Source of the DNA: Legionella londiniensis | GTDB taxonomy: Bacteria > Pseudomonadota > Gammaproteobacteria > Legionellales > Legionellaceae | Direction of reading: 5' to 3' | Length of the DNA stretch: 64,000 bases | Assembly: GCF_001467825.1 (NCBI RefSeq) | Contig: NZ_LNYK01000026.1 | Coordinates: 1 to 64,000, forward strand | Part shown: positions 46,201 to 52,884 of the stretch, piece by piece | How positions within the stretch are numbered: position 1 is the first letter of the stretch | How the letters are laid out: every line of letters begins with the position of its first letter | The notes under the pieces: generated by a model | Seen by the model: the letters and a program-made list of their open reading frames with translations, nothing else | What the model was told of the DNA's origin: nothing | The model's database searches: none | Program-made: the position numbers and the translations under genes

Positions 46201-46521
46201 GACAGTAATTCCATATAAGATGTGGTTATATATCCGCTCATTTGCTTTGGTTAATCCCTCATTTAATGCGGGAGTGGTAATTTCTGCAACAATAGCATCA
46301 ATTGACTTGTCTGAAAGGGGGTATTCTTTTCCTGCATATATAAAGCGGCGTTTTCTTAATACTTCATACAACACGGTTGTTAAGACAACTTCACTGGGCT
46401 TGTTATCACGTGCTATTAGCGCTTGGTCTGGGGACAAAAACGTCCAACCTAAATTATTCAATACAACCAATGCGGGTATTTTTGCGCTGTATTCTTCTTG
46501 GAAGCGAGGTAATTGGGTCAT
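43249..46521 (-). CDS. hsdR: Type I restriction enzyme R subunit
   Basis: A 1090-residue motor/nuclease subunit. The N-terminal nuclease domain has CPDIVCFVNG to LAVIEAKRPDG (the D...E-x-K site, about 165-185). The SF2 translocase has Walker A HTTGSGKSLTM, the DEGHR box (VLVDEGHRSQ), FTGTPLL (motif III), VDKLLTGFDEP and the arginine-finger block QAIARVNRLH. A C-terminal helical region binds the M2S core. ATG 46521 overlaps the stop of the AlbA_2 gene by four bases (ATGA). The frame is intact and full length, so restriction may be active if HsdM and HsdS are. Confidence 0.96.
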   Translation of the reverse strand: MTQLPRFQEEYSAKIPALVVLNNLGWTFLSPDQALIARDNKPSEVVLTTVLYEVLRKRRFIYAGKEYPLSDKSIDAIVAEITTPALNEGLTKANERIYNHILYGITVTEFVGGKKINPTIPLIDWHDIKNNSFLFTEEYSVLGAGGAQTRCPDIVCFVNGLPLAVIEAKRPDGKKGPTIEEGISQHLRNQRLSEIPQLFAYSQLLLSINGVDGLYATQGTDKKFWATWRDEDIDENQFNQIKNLALTPQQIDGFFNHRRAIDRAWFEKLISQGQLAVTGQDKLLIGLLSPQRLLDITRYFMLFDKKAGKIVARYQQFFGIQRLIERINSSRPDGGREGGVIWHTTGSGKSLTMVFLSRALILHDSLKQCRIVVVTDRVDLERQLSNTFHSGGEFSGKTEFSNAKATSGRRLAEQISKGTERVIFSLIQKFNTAAKLPQCKNLSRDIVVLVDEGHRSQGGENYIRMKQALPNAAFIAFTGTPLLKEDKTTNKFGSIIHAYTMQRAVEDKMVTPLLYEERRPELMVNDRAIDSWFERITEELSEDQRADLKKKYAKKGEIYRSENRIELVALDIAHHFVKNIDEGLKGQIACDSKLSAIRYKKYLDEVGLFESAVVMSPPDTREGNVEVDESKIPEVTKWWKDNVGNQDEREYTRQVIERFANDEDLKIIIVVDKLLTGFDEPRNTVLYIDKQLKEHNLIQAIARVNRLHEKKKFGLLIDYRGILKELDTTIAKYQDLASRTQQGYDITDLDGLYHQMSSEYKRLPLLYDALWQIFKEVKNKGDFEQLRQVLIPKIQEVDGDLVDTNLKVREDFYDALSEFANCLKVALQSDSFFEDKSITDAQRTHYKETLKQFTSLRQIAKLDAGEIIIYDKYAELVKKLMDKHVVGVQIKEPEGVYEVGKMGHQERPEEWNEEKTRNETDIIKTRIAKMIEQDLRDDPYAQETFSELLKIAIKEADELFEHPLKQYLLFQEFEHDVLNRKLKEIPADFSDNHHAQAYYGVFKLQLPVSFATLTEEEQKKWIDLAFTADELINISIAEHSLNQQNTEADIRKKLLPIIFKACKELGFGMEHAKNIIEQVIQIVRVGLISI

Positions 46522-48158
46522 AGTTGCCCCTTGTTTTTTAACCACTGCCTTCCTTTCTCTGTGATAGCGTAAGCTTGATTTGGATGATTTCGTACCTCTG
46601 GATGGGTATACGTTATCAAACCCTCGTCACACATAGGTATAAGTTGTTTCGTTTTTAAAGCACTCGCGTTTCTATTAAGAATAGTCGCCATTTGATCGGC
46701 AGAATACGAATGATGTAGGCATAACTTCAAAATGACAGGCCTTATATGACGAGATTTTGGAGTCAATCGTTCAATTTCCTCTCGCAAAGCATCAGGTAAG
46801 TGACTACTATTTGCATCGAGGTCACTACTATTTCGATTGAGGTCATTACTATTTGCCATGAGGTTACTATCATTTCTATTGAGCTCATCTTTATTTTGAT
46901 GCTCAGGAGGATGATAGCTCATCAGCAAATGGGTTGGTTTATAATAGGTATTACGTCCACTTCCACCTTTTTCAATCAAATGGTACTGTTGCCAGAGGCG
47001 ACCAAGTACTTTGCTTGCTGCCAGCGTATCTAGGTCTGTAATCGCTCGCAGCGCACCATTGTCAATGGCTCCCACTTCTCTAATTAAGACCAACGCTTTG
47101 GCTTCATCGGAACTTAAATTCAAATCTCTAAACTGCTTTAACCAAAGCAATTGCTCTTCGTTCATGAGCTGATGGACATGATAATCTCGATGCATCACTG
47201 CATTAACAATCGCTTCGCGAATCACTTTTTGAGGTAAGAAAGGCTGATCAGAGCGTTGTAGCTGTCCCTCTTCTAAACGAAAATAGCGAGGCATGTCATC
47301 TAATATCACATTTTCAAGTTTAGGAATAAGGGTTAATAATGGTTCTCGCAGATCAAGAGAATACTGAAACCGTTGTTCTGGATCTTCTACCCATTCAGTG
47401 CCAGCAACTCGAACATAATCTACACGCACAGCGGGTAGTAATCTGCGTAAAGAAAGTGTTTTTCCAAATAAAAGTAACCCGGAAATATTGGGGATATACT
47501 CGCCGCCATGTTTTTTAACAACACGCAAAGCACGCAATAATCCTAAATCATCAGCTTGTAATTCTTCGGCATTAGGTCGAACTTTTGCACGTAGTTTTCG
47601 ATATAGGGCAATAGCATTTTCATCCAAATCATCGAGCGTGGTATCCGGTAAAATAATTTGTTCATAGCTCGTGCCAGCCTTTGCTATTAAAATAGGCTCT
47701 AGTTCTTTTTCGGTGCATTCATAATCACCGTTTGCACCGCGTCGCCAAACGCCCGTTTTACGCTTGTTATGTTTATCAGGTTTTCCAATAAAACGGCATG
47801 GTTTTGCATTAGGTTCAAGTTCATGGACAAAAACACCAATAACTGATTTGCCATCAAATTTTTCATGCTTACATTCAATGCGGATGGAATGTTCAAACTG
47901 TGTGCGACAATTATTTTGCAGCTCACCTAATAATTTGTCGATATTATCAACACCGCTAACCCAATGTGTGCTATGTTCAGAGTCTGGTTCAGCAATACCA
48001 AGAAGCAGCCAGCCGCCTCCTAAACCGGGTTCGTTTGCAAAAGCACAAATAGTTTGCATGATTGAGTAACCAATATCACTTGCGTATTTGGCTTCGATGC
48101 GTTGGTGCTCATCGAGTTGGATGAGTTCTTCAAATATTTCTCTTACATTCCAATTCAT
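46518..48158 (-). CDS. AlbA_2 (Schlafen-like) protein with apparent internal deletion of the ATPase-like domain
   Basis: A 546-residue protein. The N-terminal AlbA_2 domain (about 1-150; IEAKYASDIGYSIMQTICAFAN) is followed by a middle region ending in the start of a GHKL-type ATPase fold (REAIVNAVMHRDYHVHQ, to residue 330). In homologues known to me this continues for about 100 residues with N-R-I-E-I-R-N-P-G and a G-T-G-I-R box. Here it jumps to LMNEEQLLWLKQF, the later winged-helix region. A run of four seven-residue repeats (LNRNSSD type) and a final winged helix follow. Such genes commonly sit inside type I restriction operons. The loss suggests the ATPase part is not functional. Confidence 0.82.
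   Translation of the reverse strand: MNWNVREIFEELIQLDEHQRIEAKYASDIGYSIMQTICAFANEPGLGGGWLLLGIAEPDSEHSTHWVSGVDNIDKLLGELQNNCRTQFEHSIRIECKHEKFDGKSVIGVFVHELEPNAKPCRFIGKPDKHNKRKTGVWRRGANGDYECTEKELEPILIAKAGTSYEQIILPDTTLDDLDENAIALYRKLRAKVRPNAEELQADDLGLLRALRVVKKHGGEYIPNISGLLLFGKTLSLRRLLPAVRVDYVRVAGTEWVEDPEQRFQYSLDLREPLLTLIPKLENVILDDMPRYFRLEEGQLQRSDQPFLPQKVIREAIVNAVMHRDYHVHQLMNEEQLLWLKQFRDLNLSSDEAKALVLIREVGAIDNGALRAITDLDTLAASKVLGRLWQQYHLIEKGGSGRNTYYKPTHLLMSYHPPEHQNKDELNRNDSNLMANSNDLNRNSSDLDANSSHLPDALREEIERLTPKSRHIRPVILKLCLHHSYSADQMATILNRNASALKTKQLIPMCDEGLITYTHPEVRNHPNQAYAITEKGRQWLKNKGQL
46801..46884 (-). repeat. Four tandem 21-bp units inside the AlbA_2 gene
   Basis: Units at 46801-46821, 46822-46842, 46843-46863 and 46864-46884 share the pattern T-x-A-x-T-A-C-T-A-T-T-T plus GAGG. 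They encode heptads of the form L-x-A/R-N-x-S/N-D/H. Units differ by several substitutions, so the array is not recently expanded. Unit-number change would keep the frame. Confidence 0.85.
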
Positions 48159-48216
48159 TCATAGTCTCTTACAATTTTATTAATTTCACGCCAGTGATTT
48201 TGTAATACAATAATTT

Positions 48217-48449
48217 TCATTTTTTATCTTTTGGAGGACAAGGATCATTGCCATAGCTATTTCCTCTGCGTATTTTCCCATCTTGCCCATGAATCTTTGT
48301 ATCCAACTTTTGATTTCGAGCTATATTTTAGCAATCTTAATCGCTTCAGCTTGAGTTTTAGTAACCTTGGTGGCTTTGCTATTACCTTCACCTTTTACAG
48401 CCCATCCATTGGAATGTTTGACAACATATTGATTTTTTCCTTTGCTCAT
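48217..48449 (-). pseudogene. DUF2188-like small gene, frameshifted
   Basis: ATG at 48449 has a strong AAGGAGG upstream and reads GKNQYVVKHSNGWAVKGEG then TQAEAIKIAKI, stopping at 48321. In a second frame the sequence continues IARNQKLDTKIHGQDGKIRR then GNSYGNDPCPPKDKK to a stop at 48217. Together these match a complete DUF2188 protein (ending in the typical D-P-C/Y-P-P-K-D). The break is in an ATAT stretch at about 48322-48326, consistent with a two-base gain or one-base loss. It lies between hsdS and the AlbA_2 gene. Its normal role is unknown. Confidence 0.8.
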
Positions 48450-48467
48450 AAAAACCTCCTTGTTAAT

Positions 48468-49613
48468 TCACACTTGTACTCTTCGTTTTCCTGTTAATAA
48501 TTGTTGCATAAGGGCTTTTTTTTCTTGTTGCAAACAATGCAGTTTTTGCTTGATATTTTCGATTTCTCTATCAGTGATAGAAAGTACAGAAGTGATTTTT
48601 TGCTGCTCTTCGAAGCTGGTTGGAAAATAAACGATTAGATTCTCTAAGTCTTTTTTCTGGATATTAGGTAAACCCGATCCAACGCGAAGCCGCATAATTT
48701 TGTTTTCATTAAATTTGAGGAGCTGATAAGTAGTCTGTATTGGTAATTTCAAATCACTTAAAGCATAACAATGTCCACCACACCAGAAATCATTTTTCTG
48801 ATATGAGACATATCCACAAGAGTTTCCACCTTCACTTATTGTAATAGCGTCACCAGACCAGTTCGCTACATCATTATATCCAGAAGGTGCGATGCCTCCA
48901 TTTATCACTGGGTATCTTCCACTCTCGTTTAAAGTGTTTCTATTTAACTGTTGGCCTTTTGAAATTCTTACTAGTTTTTTAAGTGGGGAATGTTGCCATT
49001 TTTCAATTTCTACAAATCGTTTTTTCCCAGTAAGCAACTGTTGCATTAACGCTTTTTTCTGTTGTTCGCTGTTGGCTAATAATTTTTCGGTGGTGGTGAT
49101 GGCTTTGTCCCATGTTGATAGGATTTGGGCGATTTTTTTTTGTTCGTTTTTGGGAGGTAACATGATCTCAAACGATTTAATTTTTTGTAGGGTTAATCTT
49201 GTGATAGCCTGCCCTGCCATTTCATCTTTAATCATTGATTGACACTTTGGTGAAAGAAGAGTTTGCAAAAGAAATTTATTAGAAGTAAATTCTGGATTTG
49301 CACGAATAACAGCTACGCTAGATAGTAAACTAAATTCTTCGTTTAATTCATTTAAAGCTGCATTTCCTGTATTGGCTCCATCCTTAGTAAGAAGCAGGTC
49401 ACCATATTTAACTGGACATCTCTTGTGAATTAATTCATGCTCTTCCGCTGAAATGTAAGAAATATCGTTTAAATCCATTTTACCGAAGCGAATATTCTTT
49501 GAGGTTATGTACTTGTATGGGCCAGCTTTTGACTTTGGTGAGAAATGAGTTCCATCTAAAATCAAGCTTGTTACTTCATCAAGTTTTTTCTTTTTCCACC
49601 CATTAGGCACCAT
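48468..49613 (-). CDS. hsdS: Type I restriction-modification specificity subunit (full, two TRDs)
   Basis: A 381-residue DNA-recognition subunit with the usual pseudo-symmetry: TRD1 (about 1-145), conserved helix 1 (LPPKNEQKKIAQILSTWDKA, ending KKALMQQLLTGKKRF), TRD2 (about 200-325), conserved helix 2 (EEQQKITSVLSITDREIENI, ending KKALMQQLLTGKRRV). The two halves specify the parts of a bipartite site. The target cannot be read from sequence. The start overlaps the hsdM stop by 11 bases. The near-identical ALMQQLLTGK stretches are possible recombination points for TRD shuffling. Confidence 0.94.
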   Translation of the reverse strand: MVPNGWKKKKLDEVTSLILDGTHFSPKSKAGPYKYITSKNIRFGKMDLNDISYISAEEHELIHKRCPVKYGDLLLTKDGANTGNAALNELNEEFSLLSSVAVIRANPEFTSNKFLLQTLLSPKCQSMIKDEMAGQAITRLTLQKIKSFEIMLPPKNEQKKIAQILSTWDKAITTTEKLLANSEQQKKALMQQLLTGKKRFVEIEKWQHSPLKKLVRISKGQQLNRNTLNESGRYPVINGGIAPSGYNDVANWSGDAITISEGGNSCGYVSYQKNDFWCGGHCYALSDLKLPIQTTYQLLKFNENKIMRLRVGSGLPNIQKKDLENLIVYFPTSFEEQQKITSVLSITDREIENIKQKLHCLQQEKKALMQQLLTGKRRVQV

Positions 49614-51204
49614 AACCTAACTCCTTCAAATAAGCTTCCATCTGAAGCTCAAGCTCAGCCAGTTCTTTTTTAAGTGCCATGCGTTCAGCTCTAACCGCCA
49701 TCAAGTCAATTTCTTCCTCCTCTTCAAAGGTATCCACATAGCGGGGAATATTCAGGTTGTAATCGTTCTCTTTGATTTCATCGAGGCTTGCAAGATAGGC
49801 GTATTTATCAACAGATTGACGCTGTTTGTAGGTCTCAATAATTTTATCAATGTTTGCTTGTGATAACTGGTTTTGATTTTTGCCTGATTTAAATTCTTTA
49901 GACGCGTCAATAAATAGCACTTTATCATCTGATTTTTGCTTTTTGAAAATGAGTATGGCTGCAGGTATTCCTGTGCCATAAAAGAGTTTTTCAGGTAAGC
50001 CAATCACAGCATCCAGTAAATTTTCTTCTATCAATTTTTGCCGGATTTTTCCTTCACTTGAGCCTCTAAATAAAACCCCATGAGGTACTACGACACCCAT
50101 GCGGCCTGTTTTAGGCTTAAGCGTCTCAATCATATGTAAAATAAACGCATAATCGCCTTTGGTCTTAGGCGGTATGCCTCGGTGAAAGCGGCCAAAATGA
50201 TCATTTTCAGCTTCTTCATGACCCCATTTATCCAAAGAGAAGGGTGGATTCGCTGTGACAATGTCAAACAACATCAAATGCCCTTTGCTATCCAATAGCT
50301 TTGGATTTCTAATGGTATCGCCCCATTCAATTTTGTGATTATCCTCGCCATGTAAAAACATATTCATCTTGGCGAGCGACCATGTCGACCCAATCGCCTC
50401 TTGTCCAAAGAGCGCATAATTTTTTTGGTGATGGTTTTCTCTAATCAGTCGACCACATTTCATCAATAAAGAACCTGAACCACAAGCAGGATCGCATATG
50501 CTGTCACCAGGTTGAGGATCAAGTAATGTTGCCATCAAACTGGATACTTCAGGAGGGGTATAAAATTCCCCTGCTTTCTGGCCACCACTGGCAGCAAAGT
50601 GTTTGATAAGATATTCGTAAGCATTGCCAATAATATCAAGTCCTGCGACACGAGAAGGTCTTAAATTCAATTCAGGCTTGGCAAAATCTTCTAACAAATG
50701 TCTTAATATAGTATTTTTCTGTTTTTCTTCGCCGAGCTTATCGGTATTAAAACTGATATCTTGGAAAACACTTTTAGCGTTATCGCGCAGTTTGGTACCA
50801 TTCGCTTCTTCTATGGCATGTAAGCACAGATCAATCCGCTCGCCATTTCCGGGTTCATGGCGTCGTTCCCAAAGGTTTTTAAACGTTGCTTGAAATTGAT
50901 CTCTAACAGAGCCATCTTCATTTTTAAGAATAATTTCTGGGATCACAAAACGCTCATTTTTCATCATTTCATGAATTAATTCCGGCTCATCGCCATATTG
51001 CTTTTGATATTCCTCAAAATGATCTTGCCAGACATCTGATATATATTTCAGAAAGAGCATGGTAAGAATAAAATCTTTATAGGTATCGGCACTAATCGTT
51101 CCACGAAAAGTATCACACGCTGCCATCAGCGCTTTATTGATGGCGTCTTGATTAACAGGGTCGGCATTGGTGGCTATAGTGTTTAACGCATTGCTATTTA
51201 GCAT
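49603..51204 (-). CDS. hsdM: Type I restriction-modification DNA methyltransferase subunit
   Basis: A 533-residue N6-adenine methyltransferase. The N-terminal HsdM helical domain (about 20-170) includes TYKDFILTMLFLKYISDVW. The SAM motif is CDPACGSGSLLMKCG, preceded by the GEFYTPPEVS block; the catalytic motif IV is TANPPFSLDKW. The C-terminal coiled region (AVRAERMALKKELAELELQM) contacts HsdS. It overlaps the preceding half-S gene by seven bases and hsdS by 11, giving a tightly coupled operon. Confidence 0.96.
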   Translation of the reverse strand: MLNSNALNTIATNADPVNQDAINKALMAACDTFRGTISADTYKDFILTMLFLKYISDVWQDHFEEYQKQYGDEPELIHEMMKNERFVIPEIILKNEDGSVRDQFQATFKNLWERRHEPGNGERIDLCLHAIEEANGTKLRDNAKSVFQDISFNTDKLGEEKQKNTILRHLLEDFAKPELNLRPSRVAGLDIIGNAYEYLIKHFAASGGQKAGEFYTPPEVSSLMATLLDPQPGDSICDPACGSGSLLMKCGRLIRENHHQKNYALFGQEAIGSTWSLAKMNMFLHGEDNHKIEWGDTIRNPKLLDSKGHLMLFDIVTANPPFSLDKWGHEEAENDHFGRFHRGIPPKTKGDYAFILHMIETLKPKTGRMGVVVPHGVLFRGSSEGKIRQKLIEENLLDAVIGLPEKLFYGTGIPAAILIFKKQKSDDKVLFIDASKEFKSGKNQNQLSQANIDKIIETYKQRQSVDKYAYLASLDEIKENDYNLNIPRYVDTFEEEEEIDLMAVRAERMALKKELAELELQMEAYLKELGYGA

Positions 51205-51812
51205 GATGGAACTTCCTCTTGATTCAATTGGGTTTGACTGATTTCATTAAGCAGGGTTTGCATCAGTAACTCACCGTTAGCGATCATTTTGTACGCTAGC
51301 TGTTTTTCTTTGCTAATGGTTTTAGCTAATTCTACGATGGTTTTTTGTTGCTTTAATGAAGGTAAAATGATTGGTGTTGCTTCTAATATCTGCCTACGAA
51401 TACTTGGCGTTGAGCTGCCTTCGGCATTACTGAGAAAATAGCGTTGTGCGATAGTCTGATTTAAAAACCAAGCTATATATTCTGGTAGAACACAGGGAGT
51501 ATTTAAGCGAATTACAAAAAATTGAGGTGCAGCAATCGCATGGCGCTCCTTCAACTCATCATCTATGAATGCAGCAAAATTGCGTTGACCTCGAGCTGCA
51601 AATAAAATATCTCCATGCTTAAGCCAATTCGGTGTTTGCCGCCCTGTTAATTGCGTTTCAACTACTGAATTCCAATGGATTGAGTAATTCGCATCGATAT
51701 CCTTCATTTGAATAACTCGCACGCCCGAGTTATTCACTTCAAGAATTTTGCCTCTAAAAGGGTAACCCGCATTTATTGTTGTAATATCGCTAAGAATCAA
51801 AATGCTTTGCAT
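51198..51812 (-). CDS. Half-size restriction specificity subunit (single TRD)
   Basis: A 204-residue HsdS-type protein with one target recognition domain (about 1-145; GVRVIQMKDIDANYSI, HGDILFAARGQRNFAAF, SSTPSIRRQILEATPIILP) and one conserved helix (LKQQKTIVELAKTISKEKQL). It lacks a second TRD. Half-size S subunits can dimerise in some systems to make a symmetric site. Here it is the first gene of the operon and overlaps hsdM by seven bases, while a full HsdS follows hsdM. It could be an alternative specificity, a regulator of assembly, or a truncated relic; the frame itself is intact. Confidence 0.78.
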   Translation of the reverse strand: MQSILILSDITTINAGYPFRGKILEVNNSGVRVIQMKDIDANYSIHWNSVVETQLTGRQTPNWLKHGDILFAARGQRNFAAFIDDELKERHAIAAPQFFVIRLNTPCVLPEYIAWFLNQTIAQRYFLSNAEGSSTPSIRRQILEATPIILPSLKQQKTIVELAKTISKEKQLAYKMIANGELLMQTLLNEISQTQLNQEEVPSC

Positions 51813-51832
51813 CCTTGAGTGTTATGCTAAGG

Positions 51833-51861
51833 AGTGTATAATGCAAACTCTTATTCGTCAA
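51833..51861 (-). promoter_or_regulatory. Promoter of the type I restriction-modification operon
   Basis: On the minus strand: TTGACG (51856-51861), 17 bases, TACACT (51833-51838). It lies about 20 bases before the half-S start codon, so the leader would be very short. Confidence 0.5.
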
Positions 51862-51873
51862 AGATATTTTACG

Positions 51874-52110
51874 TCATAATAGATGATGCACAACAATCCA
51901 CATTAAGAACTTGGAGAGTGATTGATTGTATGAAATACATAAATGAATTTTCAGCAAGTTTGGTTGGATTAGGGACGCATCTCGATTAGGAAAAACCGTA
52001 TTAATTGCTTCTGGAAAACCCATTAACCCCTCAACATAGGCAATAAAAATATCTTTTATGCCGCATTGGTTGAGTTCTATCAGCACGGAAAGCCAAAATT
52101 TAGAGATTCT
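51874..52110 (-). pseudogene. IS256-family (mutator) transposase remnant
   Basis: On the minus strand a frame reads SKFWLSVLIELNQCGIKDIF then EGLMGFPEAINTVFP. This corresponds to the conserved G-A-K-F-W-x-x-V-x-x-E-L-K-N-R-G-V-K-D-I-x-I-A-C-V-D-G-L-x-G-F-P-E-A-I core of IS256-type transposases. After an aberrant stretch it resumes IHLCISYNQSL, like the following I-Q-L-C-I-x-H block. There is no start or terminal repeat and only about 80 codons remain. It lies between the restriction operon promoter and tRNA-Pro. Confidence 0.75.
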
Positions 52111-52266
52111 TTGAGCGTATGGGAGCTTCTAAGATCAAAAGAAAGCTGAGAAATGGAATTTAATAAACATTGCTTATCTGGTACCAAAAGTGGTACCAAG
52201 AATATTTTGTTTTATAATTTTCAAAAATTGATTTGCACGTAATACATTGATTTAATTTATAAAATT

Positions 52267-52343
52267 TGGTCGGGACGGCGGGATTTGAACCCACGACCCC
52301 TAGCGCCCCATGCTAGTACGCTACCAGACTGCGCCACGCCCCG
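52267..52343 (-). tRNA. tRNA-Pro (anticodon GGG)
   Basis: A 77-base cloverleaf read on the minus strand from 52343. Acceptor CGGGGCG pairs with CGTCCCG (one G-U), discriminator A, encoded CCA at 52267-52269. The anticodon stem CTAGC/GCTAG encloses loop ATGGGGC, giving anticodon GGG (proline). The T-arm has GGTTCAAAT. The accessory DNA to the left abuts its 3' end, the usual side for site-specific integration. Confidence 0.95.
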
Positions 52344-52491
52344 ATTGGAAGCGTATAATAGCTTTTCTATTAGTAAATAACAAGACAGAAAATAATTCGG
52401 GTTACTTTTTCAATGAGTCAACGGGGGGTTAAAACAACATTTAGGAAATACAAGCCGCGAGATTCGTAATTTCGTCATATCGCCTTAGATA

Positions 52492-52520
52492 AAAAGGCCT
52501 CTTTGAAAGAGGCCTTTTTC
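52492..52520. terminator. Bidirectional-looking terminator
   Basis: A5 - GGCCTCTTT / AAAGAGGCC - T5 symmetrical hairpin (arms 52497-52505 and 52507-52515). It sits ten bases past the stop of the Trp-rich small gene on the minus strand. Confidence 0.88.
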
Positions 52521-52529
52521 GCAAAAAAC

Positions 52530-52775
52530 TTATTTGCTATAAACTTCGCGCCACCAGTTGCTTTCTGTGTTAGATACCCAGTCAGCCTGGCGAAGCTTGG
52601 CAACGAATTCTTCGGTTTTTTCAGGGGTTGAGTGCTCTTTATCCAGTTTGATGCACCAGTCCCAATCCCCAGAAGTAGACCAGATTTGTTTTACGCCGGG
52701 CCATTTGCTTACTTTATCCGTATCAGTCCATGAACCCTTGGTTTTGAGGAATACTACGCTGTTCCAATCAGCCAT
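52530..52775 (-). CDS. Small Trp-rich protein with Lrp/AsnC-effector-domain-like pattern
   Basis: Eighty-one residues containing nine tryptophans. The order of blocks (SVVFLKTKG, a helix with KVSKWPGVKQIW, then GDWDWCIKL, then a helix EEFVAKLRQADWV) resembles the ferredoxin-like RAM/AsnC ligand-binding domain (F-V-x-V, PGV, G-D-Y-D-x-x-L). It has no DNA-binding part. A good AAGGAG ribosome site and a strong terminator indicate a real, probably well expressed, single-gene unit. Function is unknown; the domain similarity is inference. Confidence 0.78.
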   Translation of the reverse strand: MADWNSVVFLKTKGSWTDTDKVSKWPGVKQIWSTSGDWDWCIKLDKEHSTPEKTEEFVAKLRQADWVSNTESNWWREVYSK

Positions 52776-52884
52776 TTTTATCTCCTTATTTCATATTTAT
52801 TTTTTAAACACGCAATAAACTATAAGACAAAATATTTATTCCTGCCAATTAAAACTAAAAAAATTTTGGGAAAAAGCGGTTGCC

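Noticed and set aside
52269..52352. Plus-strand frame reading SGRRDLNPRPLAPHAS over the tRNA
   Set aside because: This is the well-known spurious translation antisense to tRNA-Pro, not a protein.
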